In this document: positions 7,201 through 15,465 of the stretch, one piece after another
Layout of the letters: every line of letters starts with the position of its first letter
Numbering within the stretch: the first letter of the stretch is position 1
NCBI GenBank assembly: GCA_046482735.1
Contig: JAWOEL010000020.1
Coordinates: forward strand, 1-15,809
Source of the DNA: JAQICB01 sp046482735
GTDB lineage: Bacteria > Bacteroidota > Bacteroidia > Bacteroidales > UBA1715
Direction of reading: 5' to 3'
Length of the DNA stretch: 15,809 nucleotides
Notes under the pieces: model-generated
Seen by the model: only the letters and a program-made list of their open reading frames with translations
What the model was told of the DNA's origin: nothing
The model's database searches: none
Position numbers and translations under genes: made by a program

Positions 7201-8508
7201 TTATTTTTTTTCAGACGTACTAATTAAATCTAAGTAGCCTCCTATTTTCTTCACCTGATTTCTAACAGAATATGTACTAATATCTTTTTGATGTATTACA
7301 TTCTCCCCCTTCATATAAGCATTATAATGCTCAAGAATAAAGGCTTTTAAAGCATCATAATCACTATACTCAATACATTCACCGGAATTAGTTTTGGTAA
7401 TAATAGTTTCAACATCACTTTCTTTCGGACCAAGACATAAAACCGGTCTGTGAGCACGTAATATTTCAAATAATTTGCCGGGTATTCTCCCTTTTGCATT
7501 ATCGGCAATATTGAGTGGTAAAAATAAAATCTGAGCTTTTCTGGTTAACTCTAAAGCCTGAGGACGAGGTATATTACCAAATTCAACAAAATTTTCTAAT
7601 AAACCATTTTCTTTCAACTCATCTTTTACTGAAAAATCTACAACTCCGGCAAAATTAAGTTTTAGCATTTGACCAAATTCAGGCAGTTCATTTTTTAAAT
7701 CTTTCAACACTCTAAATAAGGTATCCGGTTTTCTGTCAAATCCTAAAAGACCGGCATGTGTAATAGTAAAATCAGTATCTAATTCAGGTGAATTTGAGCG
7801 AAAGTCATCCTCATCAAATCCCCAAAATACCGGACTCACATGTTTTGCACCAATACGTTCCAAATCTTTCCCCCATGTTGGACTTGCAATTGTTATTTTT
7901 TTGGCTGTTGCAAATACCTCTTGTTCCATCCGTTTATGTTTTTTATCTGCCCATGGTAAGATATGAAACATTTTGTAGTAATCAACTTGTGTCCATGGAT
8001 CTTGAAAGTCTGCCAACCATGGAATGTTAAATTTTTGAGACAATTTACAACCTATTACCGTATTTGTATGGGGAGGACCATCTGTTAAAATCGCATCCAC
8101 TTTATTCTCTCGCAAATATGTAGATAAATATCTTACGGAGGGACGTATCCATAAACATTTTGCATCGGGAATAAAGAAATTTCCACGTAACCAAATAGAA
8201 AAGACATCTATAAAACCACCTTTTTTTGAACGAACATAAACAGGATTACTAGGATCATCTTTCTTCCGACCGGAAAAAAATTTAAAAAGACGAAATGGCT
8301 CTACAATTTTTTTTCTTAAAACAGTTATTCCTTCTTGTATATCTTTAAAATTGGTTTCATCTTTATATGCATAATCAGCACCATCAGCTGTATAAATAAT
8401 AGGTTCCCATCCAAATTCACGTAAATATTTTGCAAATTTCAAACAACGATGCACACCTATACCACCTGCCGGCGGCCAATAGTATGTAATAATGAGAACC
8501 TTTTTCAT
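7201..8508 (-). CDS. GT4-like (GT-B fold) glycosyltransferase
   Basis: The 435-residue protein opens with VLIITYYWPPAGGIGVHR, the N-terminal glycine-rich loop of GT-B enzymes of the GT4-like group. The middle has TDGPPHTNTVIG and WLADFQDPWTQ, typical of the acceptor-side domain of this subgroup. The C-terminal half holds ITHAGLLGFDRKPDTLFRVL and the donor-binding NAKGRIPGKLFEILRAHRPV near 337-356. Such enzymes add a sugar from a nucleotide-sugar donor to a glycan on the cytoplasmic face of the membrane. It is the first gene of the six-gene minus-strand run, 69 bases ahead of the cytidylyltransferase, and may set the sugar that later receives the phospho-alcohol groups. Sugar and linkage cannot be read from sequence. 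No clear TAnnTTTG box was found in the 201-base gap upstream. Confidence 0.87.
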   Translation of the reverse strand: MKKVLIITYYWPPAGGIGVHRCLKFAKYLREFGWEPIIYTADGADYAYKDETNFKDIQEGITVLRKKIVEPFRLFKFFSGRKKDDPSNPVYVRSKKGGFIDVFSIWLRGNFFIPDAKCLWIRPSVRYLSTYLRENKVDAILTDGPPHTNTVIGCKLSQKFNIPWLADFQDPWTQVDYYKMFHILPWADKKHKRMEQEVFATAKKITIASPTWGKDLERIGAKHVSPVFWGFDEDDFRSNSPELDTDFTITHAGLLGFDRKPDTLFRVLKDLKNELPEFGQMLKLNFAGVVDFSVKDELKENGLLENFVEFGNIPRPQALELTRKAQILFLPLNIADNAKGRIPGKLFEILRAHRPVLCLGPKESDVETIITKTNSGECIEYSDYDALKAFILEHYNAYMKGENVIHQKDISTYSVRNQVKKIGGYLDLISTSEKK

Positions 8509-8521
8509 GCTTATATTTTAA

Positions 8522-8540
8522 TTATCACAACTTACCTCAC
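8522..8540 (-). promoter_or_regulatory. Leader motif upstream of the GT4 gene, shared with the PorE-like gene
   Basis: The minus strand reads GTGAGGTAAGTTGTGATAA, ending 13 bases before the GT4 start codon. The leader of the gene at 8710-10788 carries the same 19-base block with three differences, all transitions. Further short matches (TTATATT nearer the gene, CATAAT farther out) support related leaders. Function unknown. Confidence 0.4.
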
Positions 8541-8709
8541 GCGTATCATAATAGTCATTAGCTAATAACATAACCAAAACACAATAGGACAGTGTGCATA
8601 ATTTACTAATAATATTTTGCATATGTTTTTTTACAAATGCATTACATCACGTAAAAAAATAACCAGTGAGAATATCTAAAATCACACACACATAATTCAC
8701 GATTGAGCA

Positions 8710-10788
8710 TTACTTAGTGTCTTCATTACTAATAATTTTAAACTCAACACGTCTATTCAATGCACGTCCGGCCTCTGTATTATTATCAGCAACAGGCTGA
8801 TCATAAGCATATCCTTTATATTTAAGACGCGACATAGGTATCGACTTTGCAATATAATTTACAACAGACTGAGCACGAGCTTCAGATAATTTTTGATTAT
8901 ATGCATGAGAACCTTTATTATCAGTATGCCCACCAATTTCAATAATCATATTCGGATTATCCTGCATTATCTTCACCAGATTATCAAGTTCTGTATACGA
9001 TTTTGGATCTAATTTGGCACTATTAAAATCGAAGAATACATTACGCAATACAATACGTGAATCTTTTTCCAATTTCATTAATTTCACATCTAAAACAATT
9101 TCTTGATATTCAGAAGTTTCAGGAATATTAAAGTTTTCCGAATGGAATAAATATCCTTCTTTTTTTACAGCAATACCATAATTTTTTCCGGAAGGTAATG
9201 GAATTAAAAATTTTCCGGTAGAGGAATTTGATTCAAGCGTAGAAATAACCTTACCTGTTTCATTATCAGTAATAACAATTTCAGCCTGCAAATAAGTTGA
9301 ATCTTCAGTATTTGCCTCAGATACCACACCTTTTACAATTGTTAAGCGAGAAGTTTTTACATCAACAGACTGTTCAACAACCACATTTTGAGTAACCGGT
9401 TGTGCCTCACTAGCAATAAGGAGATTTTCTGTTGCCAGTTCAAGTTTTTTCTCAGGACCAAGAAATGTTATTTCATAAATATCGTGCCTGCCATACCCAC
9501 CTAAACGACTAGAAGAATAATAACCAACACGTCCGCTACCTGCCAACACAAAGAAACGTTCATCACCCGGAGTATTTATCGGATACCCTAAATTTTCAGG
9601 TTCAGACCACGTGTCGTCGTCTTGTAATTCAGACGTAAACACATCATATCCGCCCATTGTATTATGCCCATCTGAAGAAAAAAACATGGTACGCCCATCC
9701 GGATGCATAAAAACATCAACCTCATCATACGGCGTATTTATTGTAGCACCTAAATTTATAGGATCACTCCATTTTCCATTATCTTTCAAGACACATTTAT
9801 ATATATCATGCTGACCATAATTATCAACACCATCTGAATTTGTACTCACAAAATAAACTGTTTTCCCGTCATACGAAAAAGAAGCAGCAGATTCATGTCC
9901 ATCTGAATTAATTGGCTTAAAAAACCGAGGTCTTTCCCATGTATCACCTTTCCGTTCGGTATACATAATATCTCCACCTTTTTTCCCATAATACATAAAC
10001 ATCTTTTGCCCATCCGGTGAAATACCTATTGTCGCATCATTATGTTTGGAATTTATAGGTTTATCCAAAAGTTCAGCTTCTAACCAGCGTGAAGCACTTC
10101 TATACGATACCCAAATATTTTCATCAAACTCACCTTCCGAATCTTTATCATCATTAAAAGGATTCGTACGTTTTGAAGTAAACAGCATCATAGACATATC
10201 TGCAGAAATTGCAGGCGAATAATCTGAGTACGCAGAATTAATATTTGCCCCCATATTATCGACAAATGCACGCACAGAATCTGCCACCAACTCTTTAGCT
10301 GTCTGACACTCCTCTATCCGTCTTTCAACAGAACGTGCCATTTCTGCAATTTCCTCAGGCGAAAGATTAGACCGATACCGACGAAATGTATTAATAGCTT
10401 TATCAAACTGATAGTCTGAATGATACGCAAGACCAAGCAAATACAACACATCAGAGCGAACTGAAGGATCGAGTTGATGAGCCTGCAAAAAATACGAAAT
10501 TGCTTTTGGCTGCTGTACCGAATTCAAATAACACAAACCTATTTTATAATTAAGCTCTGCATTCTTGGGATTAAATTTATGTGCTTTTAAATACAATGGC
10601 AAAGCCTTACTGTACATAGGATATTCATCAAAAAAATGCTTATCTGCTTCTTTTAAATTTTTTTTCGCATCTCTATAAGCTGATTTATCCTCAAAATTCT
10701 TTCGCTTAAATTCCACATTTTGTGCTGACACAGAAATATGAATAACAAAAAAACAAACTATTAAGGTTAAAAAATGTAGTGACTTCAT
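8710..10788 (-). CDS. PorE-like periplasmic protein: TPR, PD40 beta-propeller, CarboxypepD_reg-like and OmpA domains
   Basis: The 692-residue protein has a signal peptide ending near VSAQ (about 22), with no lipobox. TPR-like helices fill about 35-165. A beta-propeller made of PD40/WD40-like blades follows (about 185-440), seen as repeats of SPDGQKMF, SYDGKTVYFVS, HPDGRTMFFSS and YYSSSRLGGYGRHDIYE. A carboxypeptidase-regulatory-like beta domain lies at about 483-570, and a C-terminal OmpA domain at about 580-687 with FFDFNSAKL, GGHTDNKG, LSEARAQSVVNY and GRALNRRVEF, the set that binds peptidoglycan. This order matches PorE of the type IX secretion system, but Bacteroidetes carry several paralogues and PorE itself is a lipoprotein, so a T9SS role is only a possibility. 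It lies 139 bases after the TPR gene and may share its transcript. Confidence 0.85.
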   Translation of the reverse strand: MKSLHFLTLIVCFFVIHISVSAQNVEFKRKNFEDKSAYRDAKKNLKEADKHFFDEYPMYSKALPLYLKAHKFNPKNAELNYKIGLCYLNSVQQPKAISYFLQAHQLDPSVRSDVLYLLGLAYHSDYQFDKAINTFRRYRSNLSPEEIAEMARSVERRIEECQTAKELVADSVRAFVDNMGANINSAYSDYSPAISADMSMMLFTSKRTNPFNDDKDSEGEFDENIWVSYRSASRWLEAELLDKPINSKHNDATIGISPDGQKMFMYYGKKGGDIMYTERKGDTWERPRFFKPINSDGHESAASFSYDGKTVYFVSTNSDGVDNYGQHDIYKCVLKDNGKWSDPINLGATINTPYDEVDVFMHPDGRTMFFSSDGHNTMGGYDVFTSELQDDDTWSEPENLGYPINTPGDERFFVLAGSGRVGYYSSSRLGGYGRHDIYEITFLGPEKKLELATENLLIASEAQPVTQNVVVEQSVDVKTSRLTIVKGVVSEANTEDSTYLQAEIVITDNETGKVISTLESNSSTGKFLIPLPSGKNYGIAVKKEGYLFHSENFNIPETSEYQEIVLDVKLMKLEKDSRIVLRNVFFDFNSAKLDPKSYTELDNLVKIMQDNPNMIIEIGGHTDNKGSHAYNQKLSEARAQSVVNYIAKSIPMSRLKYKGYAYDQPVADNNTEAGRALNRRVEFKIISNEDTK

Positions 10789-10812
10789 ATGTTTATATTA
10801 ATTAATTTTTAT

Positions 10813-10831
10813 TTGTCATAATTTACCTCAC
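10813..10831 (-). promoter_or_regulatory. Leader motif upstream of the PorE-like gene, shared with the GT4 gene
   Basis: The minus strand reads GTGAGGTAAATTATGACAA, 24 bases before the start codon. It agrees at 16 of 19 positions with 8522-8540. A tiny open frame follows inside it (ATG then four codons and TAA), and the GT4 copy has a GTG-started frame of equal length; this may be coincidence. Confidence 0.4.
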
Positions 10832-10927
10832 CATAATTATCTGTCTTATTACTTTTTACTTTAAAGAACAAAAATCATTAAATCACAGCTTGGCTCATAA
10901 AAAATATTTTCTTGAATAAAACAATTT

Positions 10928-11986
10928 TTAATTACATCCGGATATATACGCAGCAGGAATATCCACACCCTTTTTCTTAGCTTCGACCCATTCTAAACAT
11001 GCTTCATCAAATTTTTTCAACATTTCATATGCTGCTCCTCTGTTAAAATATGCTAATCCAAAATCAGGATTTATTTCAATAGCTTTATCATACATTTTAA
11101 CGGCTTCCTTAAATCTTTTTTTATGAGCATATAATACTCCTAAATTGTTGTATGCATATTCATAATCTGGTTGTAATTGCAATGCTTTTTTATAATCCTT
11201 AAAAGCTGCATTAATATTACCGAGAGCAAATTGTGCTTCCCCTCTGTTATTATATGCAATATAAAAATCATTTTTCTTTTCTATTGCTTTATCATACATT
11301 GAAATTGCTTGTTCATACTTCTCCTGCAAATAATATACTTTACCTAAATTGTCATATGCAGCAGCAAATTTTGGGTTAATCTGAATTGCTTTTTCATAAT
11401 CACGTATTGCTGCATCATAATTTTCCAACATTCTACGTGCACTTCCTCGATCATTATATGCAAAAGCATACGCAGGATTAAACGCTATTGCTTTGGTATA
11501 AGCATCTACAGATTCCTCATAGTTTTCCTGAAAAAAATAACTAACACCTAAATAATAATATAATTCCTGACTTTTATACCCATTAGCTTCCGCCAATAAA
11601 AAATCAGAAACAGATTGTTCGTAATTTTTTTGTGAATAATATAATAACCCTCTGTTATAATATGCTTGTCCAAATGTTGAGTCTACCTTTAATGCTTTAT
11701 TATATGCAAGCACAGCATTTCTCAAATTACCGGCATACGTATATGCTGCCCCCATATTAATATAGGCCTTTAAAAAATCCGGCTTATGTTCTAATGCAAC
11801 ATTAAACTGATTAACAGCTTCGGTAAAGTTTTTTTGCTTCAGTAAGGTTAATCCCTTATTGTAGGCAACTTCTGCTTCCTGATTCTCTTCAACTACAAGT
11901 GTTTCAATTGTATCTGTCTCTTGCGAAAACAATTGCATATGTATGCACAGACCTAAAGATAATAAAATAAGAACTATTCGTTTCAT
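10928..11986 (-). CDS. Exported TPR-repeat protein, nine repeats
   Basis: The 352-residue protein has a signal peptide (MKRIVLILLSLGLCIHMQLF then SQ, cut near 22) and then about nine consecutive 34-residue tetratricopeptide repeats from about 39 to 345. The repeats are well kept: the AYxNxGxxYxxxxxYxxAxxxYxKAIxxxPxF pattern is seen in almost every unit, for example DRGSARRMLENYDAAIRDYE and NLGKVYYLQEKYEQAISMYD. The third repeat is off-consensus (LLAEANGYKS). No enzyme domain is present, so it is probably a periplasmic scaffold for protein-protein contact. It precedes the PorE-like gene by 139 bases on the same strand, and a partnership with that TPR/OmpA protein is possible. The C-terminus ends in a short PAAYISGCN tail. 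Confidence 0.88.
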   Translation of the reverse strand: MKRIVLILLSLGLCIHMQLFSQETDTIETLVVEENQEAEVAYNKGLTLLKQKNFTEAVNQFNVALEHKPDFLKAYINMGAAYTYAGNLRNAVLAYNKALKVDSTFGQAYYNRGLLYYSQKNYEQSVSDFLLAEANGYKSQELYYYLGVSYFFQENYEESVDAYTKAIAFNPAYAFAYNDRGSARRMLENYDAAIRDYEKAIQINPKFAAAYDNLGKVYYLQEKYEQAISMYDKAIEKKNDFYIAYNNRGEAQFALGNINAAFKDYKKALQLQPDYEYAYNNLGVLYAHKKRFKEAVKMYDKAIEINPDFGLAYFNRGAAYEMLKKFDEACLEWVEAKKKGVDIPAAYISGCN

Positions 11987-12009
11987 TATGTGATTTTTTT
12001 GAGTTTGGC

Positions 12010-12017
12010 CAAAATTA
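12010..12017 (-). promoter_or_regulatory. Candidate -7 promoter element for the TPR gene
   Basis: The minus strand reads TAATTTTG, matching TAnnTTTG, and would start transcription about 15-20 bases before the ATG at 11986. The -33 position shows no TTG, and the gap is very AT-rich, so this is tentative. Confidence 0.38.
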
Positions 12018-12091
12018 AAAAAAATATTTATATATATAAGCTGATTTACCTAAATTTTAAAAAAAGTATACTGTGTTAAAAAAAATAAAAC

Positions 12092-12814
12092 TTATACTTT
12101 TTGTAACCGTGCCATATAATCGTAATGATTCCCTTGTTGCACTAATTCACAGGTAAAACCTGCATCATGAGCAGCTTCGCATAATGTTTGAAAATCAACA
12201 TACAACCAATTAAACATGTGCGAAATATAATTTTCATACATTACTTTATAAGAAATTTCTCCATAATATCTATTACTTAAAGGAAGCAAAATAGAACCAT
12301 CTTCCGTTTCAAATAAATAAATTAAATCTGATGAGTCAAGAATTATTTGTCCATTAGGTTTTAGAAGAGAGGATGCATGTTTAAAAAATAAAGGAAGACT
12401 GCTACAGGTTTCTACCAGTCCGATTCCATTCATTAAAAACAACAACGTGTCATATTTCTCACCGGTATATTCAAAAAAATTATGACAGACAACGGACGTT
12501 AATCCTCGTTTTTTCATTACCTCAACCGCCAAAGGTGAAATATCCAAAGCAGTTACTGCATAATTGTGTTCTTGTAAATACAAAGAATGAGATCCGGAAC
12601 CAGCACCAACATCGAGTACTCTTCCATACACAGACTGTAATGCTATTTGTTCTATCGCAGGCATTTCTTCATATTCCCTAAAGAAATATGAAACAGGAAC
12701 TGAATCATCATCAAACATTTCTGACTGCAAGATAAAAGATGCCTCTTTATCTCCTTTCTGAAAGGCTGTATATGCTAATCCCAGCGGATCAGAATGAAGT
12801 ATTGTGTTTTTCAT
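12092..12814 (-). CDS. Class I SAM-dependent methyltransferase
   Basis: The 240-residue cytoplasmic protein has the SAM-binding motif I VLDVGAGSGSHSL (67-79), the acidic residue of motif II in AVTALDISPLAV (Asp91), and LLKPNGQIILDSSDL in the motif VI area. The N-terminal part (PLGLAYTAFQKGD, FDDDSVPVSYFFREYEEMP) resembles small-molecule methyltransferases of the UbiE/Coq5-like or Methyltransf_25 type annotated only as class I enzymes in Bacteroidetes. No acceptor can be named. It is downstream of rluD on the same strand, with 74 bases between, filled largely by the palindrome at 12846-12879. No promoter box was recognised in that gap, so it may depend on rluD transcription. Confidence 0.85.
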   Translation of the reverse strand: MKNTILHSDPLGLAYTAFQKGDKEASFILQSEMFDDDSVPVSYFFREYEEMPAIEQIALQSVYGRVLDVGAGSGSHSLYLQEHNYAVTALDISPLAVEVMKKRGLTSVVCHNFFEYTGEKYDTLLFLMNGIGLVETCSSLPLFFKHASSLLKPNGQIILDSSDLIYLFETEDGSILLPLSNRYYGEISYKVMYENYISHMFNWLYVDFQTLCEAAHDAGFTCELVQQGNHYDYMARLQKV

Positions 12815-12845
12815 AATGTCTATATCTGTAAATCATAAACACGGG

Positions 12846-12879
12846 CATGTAGAAACGCACGTCCGTGCATTTCTACATG
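12846..12879. repeat. REP-like palindromic element
   Basis: Perfect 10-base arms CATGTAGAAA and TTTCTACATG enclose an inner perfect stem GCAC/GTGC with loop GTCC; a single C-A pair separates the two stems. The pattern GTAGAxACGCACG...CGTGCxTTTCTAC resembles dispersed REP-type palindromes seen in Bacteroidetes and cyanobacterial genomes (recalled, not searched). It lies in the gap after the rluD stop. No run of T follows on either strand, so it is not a classic terminator. Confidence 0.68.
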
Positions 12880-12888
12880 GTTCATATA

Positions 12889-13917
12889 TTATTTTCTTGT
12901 AGAAATATAGTTTCGCCACTTATATATTAATGTTGCCATATCATCCGGAATTTCAGATTCAAATTGCATATATGTTCCCAAACGGGGATGTTCAAAACCT
13001 AAGGTTTTGGCATGCAATGCCTGACGCGGACAAATTTTAAATAAATTGTGTACAAATTGCTTATATTTTGTAAAGGTGGTACCTCGTAAAACTTTATCTC
13101 CCCCATACGTATTATCATTAAATAAAGGATACCCAATAGATTTAAAATGTGCCCGTATTTGATGGGTACGACCGGTTTCTAACTGACATTCAATAACAGA
13201 AGCATACCCCAACTCTTCGAGCACACGATAATGAGTCACCGACCATTTTCCATACGTATCATCCGGAAACATAGACATTACTTTTCTATCTTTTAAGTTT
13301 CGTCCTATATATCCGGTAATTACTCCTTCAGACTCTTTTGGTATTCCCCATACCACTGCCACATATTTACGTTCGGTTGTTTTATCAAAAAATTGCTGTG
13401 CCAAAAATGATTTAGCATAGTCATTTTTAGCAATCACCAACAAACCAGAGGTGTCTTTATCAATCCTATGCACCAATCCGGGCCTTGGATCGCCGGAGGT
13501 AAATAATGGGTTATCTTTCATATGCCACGCCAGAGCATTTACCATAGTCCCGGTATAATTACCATAACCAGGATGCACAACCATTCCGGGTTTTTTATTA
13601 ATTACAATTACATCTTCATCTTCATATACAATGTCCAAAGGAATATCTTGGGGTATTATTTCTATTTCTTGCTTCGGAAAATCCAGTTCTATTGTAATAA
13701 TATCATCAGGTTTCACCTTATAACTGGATTTTATTGCTTTTCCATTAGCAAATAAAAAACCTTTATCTGCAGCTTGTTGTATTTTGGTACGAGAAAATTT
13801 ATCAATCCTATCACTTACAAATTTATCTACTCTCACAAAATCCTGACCTTTATCTGCAACAAATTTGTAATGTTCATATAATTCTTGTTCGTTTTCTCGA
13901 CCTGCATTCATATTCAT
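12889..13917 (-). CDS. rluD: RluD-type 23S rRNA pseudouridine synthase
   Basis: The 342-residue protein has an N-terminal S4 RNA-binding domain (about 28-90: VRVDKFVSDRIDKFSRTKIQ, then KAIKSSYKVKPDD) and a RluA-family catalytic domain. VVINKKPGMVVHPG-like motif I is at about 104-117 (VIVINKKPGMVVHPGYGN), motif II HRIDKDTSGLLVIAK follows at 150-164 with the catalytic aspartate Asp153, and ETGRTHQIRAHF is the later family motif. RluD makes pseudouridines in helix 69 of 23S rRNA, needed for ribosome assembly; in Bacteroidetes genomes this is the usual RluA/RluD-family annotation. The length is normal. Divergent from the vWA gene, 118 bases apart. RluA-family paralogues have overlapping targets, so the exact sites are not certain. 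Confidence 0.9.
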   Translation of the reverse strand: MNMNAGRENEQELYEHYKFVADKGQDFVRVDKFVSDRIDKFSRTKIQQAADKGFLFANGKAIKSSYKVKPDDIITIELDFPKQEIEIIPQDIPLDIVYEDEDVIVINKKPGMVVHPGYGNYTGTMVNALAWHMKDNPLFTSGDPRPGLVHRIDKDTSGLLVIAKNDYAKSFLAQQFFDKTTERKYVAVVWGIPKESEGVITGYIGRNLKDRKVMSMFPDDTYGKWSVTHYRVLEELGYASVIECQLETGRTHQIRAHFKSIGYPLFNDNTYGGDKVLRGTTFTKYKQFVHNLFKICPRQALHAKTLGFEHPRLGTYMQFESEIPDDMATLIYKWRNYISTRK

Positions 13918-13927
13918 ATATTTTTTA

Positions 13928-13935
13928 CAAAAATA
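13928..13935 (-). promoter_or_regulatory. Possible -7 promoter element for rluD
   Basis: The minus strand reads TATTTTTG, matching TAnnTTTG. It is so close to the ATG at 13917 that the transcript would be nearly leaderless, and the -33 region is poor. A start farther downstream in the gene (Met3 at 13911) would not change this much. Confidence 0.28.
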
Positions 13936-14009
13936 ATACTTTTTTCACAGCTCTTTTACAGAACTTCTCAAAACCAAACAAATAAATGCTATTTTTTCAA
14001 ACATTCCAT

Positions 14010-14017
14010 TATATTTG
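14010..14017 (+). promoter_or_regulatory. Candidate -7 promoter element for the vWA gene
   Basis: Reads TATATTTG, a full match to TAnnTTTG, about 18 bases before the ATG at 14036. A T-run (13992-13997) lies at shorter than usual spacing and no TTG stands at -33. The element overlaps an in-frame TTG at 14015, which argues against that TTG as a start. Confidence 0.45.
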
Positions 14018-14035
14018 CATAAAACACATCTAAAT

Positions 14036-15421
14036 ATGAAAAAATTAAAACGAACGTTCACGTTTTGTCTTTTTTTATTGTTTTTCTCACATTGTTTTTC
14101 TCAAAACACAGCCGACACAATACAACCCACTCGCGTACTCTTAATTTTTGATGCATCAATGAGCATGACTTCAAAATGGGAAACTGAAACTCGTATGGTT
14201 GCTGCAAAAAATATTTTAGTCCCATTTATTGATTCATTATCAAAACTCCCTAATTTAGAACTTGCTTTACGCATTTTTGGTAATAAAAGCCCTGTTCCGC
14301 CACAAGACTGCAACGACACACATTTAGAAGTACCTTTCAGTGCACATAACAGCCAGGAGATTATATCAAAAATTTTATCCACAGAATCACTGGGTACTAC
14401 CCCTATAGCAAACTCTCTTTCACAAGCAACTTCAGACTTTCCTGATGATTCAACATACAGAAACATCGTATTTGTAATAACTGATGGTATAGAAGCCTGC
14501 GATGGAGACCCCTGTGCAGTTTCACGACTTTTGCAAAAAAAGGGGATAATCCTCAAACCCTTTATTATTGGTGTGGGAAACGATATAGATTGGGAAAAAG
14601 AATACAACTGTGCAGGAAATGTATACAGTGCTATTCATGAAAATGAATTCAAAAGCACTCTTGATTATGCAATGAAAGCAGCATTATCTACTACTCCTCT
14701 TCAGGTATACCTGCTCGACGAATTTGGCAAACCCCGAGAAACAAACGTTCCTATGACTTTTTATGATAACCTCAGTGGGTTTATAAAATATAACTTTGTT
14801 CATACTCTTACTAAATCTGGTGAACCAGATATCATATTTGTGGATCCATTAATATCTTATACAATTAAAGTCCACACAATACCTCCTGTTTTTTCTGAAC
14901 CAATTAATTTAAAAGCAGGCAAACATACTATTGTTAAAATTGATGCTCCACAGGGTTATTTGGATATCAAAAAACAAATTGGCATTTCAAAAGACAATGT
15001 TCAGGCAATTGTACGAAAATCAGGAGAAATGTCAACATTACATATTCAAGAACTTGGCGAAAAGGTGAAATATGTAACCGGAACATATGACATTGAGGTG
15101 TTGACTCTGCCACGCACTTATTTTTATGATGTTGAAGTTATTCAAAGTAAAACCACAGACATAACTATTCCACGTGCCGGAAAAGTACATTTTACAAAAC
15201 CAAAATCCTTTGGGTATGGTGCAATATATAGAGACCACAATACTGACTTAGAATTAGTAGCAAAACTTGCTGAAAGAAATTCTAACACACACGAAACATT
15301 ACATCTGCAACCCGGAAAATATGTAGTAATATGGCGTGCTCATGGAGAGACTGATACCGAAAAATCTATTAGCAAACGCTTTAAAATAGAACCGGGAAAA
15401 TCAGAATATATTCGCTTTTAA
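14036..15421 (+). CDS. Exported von Willebrand factor A domain protein with repeated C-terminal beta modules
   Basis: The 461-residue protein begins with a signal peptide (MKKLKRTFTFCLFLLFFSHC then FSQ; probable cut near 23). A vWA domain spans about 31-215: the metal-ion-dependent adhesion site is visible as DASMS (Asp39, Ser41, Ser43), Thr in LGTTPIA (121-122) and Asp150 in VITDG. The following cysteine-rich loop (EACDGDPC) may form a disulfide. Residues about 220-461 look like three similar beta-rich modules of about 77 residues, each with a YxIxVxTxP-like strand and an AP/PxGxL-type turn (near 275, 351, 429). Such proteins bind ligands or partners in the envelope; none can be named. The ATG at 14036 is chosen because it starts the signal peptide. 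It is divergent to rluD and upstream of lysA by 112 bases. Confidence 0.85.
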   Translation: MKKLKRTFTFCLFLLFFSHCFSQNTADTIQPTRVLLIFDASMSMTSKWETETRMVAAKNILVPFIDSLSKLPNLELALRIFGNKSPVPPQDCNDTHLEVPFSAHNSQEIISKILSTESLGTTPIANSLSQATSDFPDDSTYRNIVFVITDGIEACDGDPCAVSRLLQKKGIILKPFIIGVGNDIDWEKEYNCAGNVYSAIHENEFKSTLDYAMKAALSTTPLQVYLLDEFGKPRETNVPMTFYDNLSGFIKYNFVHTLTKSGEPDIIFVDPLISYTIKVHTIPPVFSEPINLKAGKHTIVKIDAPQGYLDIKKQIGISKDNVQAIVRKSGEMSTLHIQELGEKVKYVTGTYDIEVLTLPRTYFYDVEVIQSKTTDITIPRAGKVHFTKPKSFGYGAIYRDHNTDLELVAKLAERNSNTHETLHLQPGKYVVIWRAHGETDTEKSISKRFKIEPGKSEYIRF

Positions 15422-15465
15422 TTTTATAAAATTACGTCTCCTTTTTATCCTTTATATAATAATTT

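Noticed and set aside
8509..8709. Terminator or small RNA in the gap after the PorE-like gene
   Set aside because: Only weak AT-rich stems were seen; nothing beyond the shared leader motif could be supported.
12846..12879. Rho-independent terminator for rluD
   Set aside because: The hairpin is strong, but no T-run follows on the rluD strand and the arms look like a dispersed palindrome.
14015..14017. TTG as start of the vWA gene
   Set aside because: It falls within the -7 promoter box, and the ATG at 14036 begins a typical signal peptide.
14101..14607. 168-codon minus-strand reading frame
   Set aside because: It is antisense to the vWA domain with its intact metal-site motifs.
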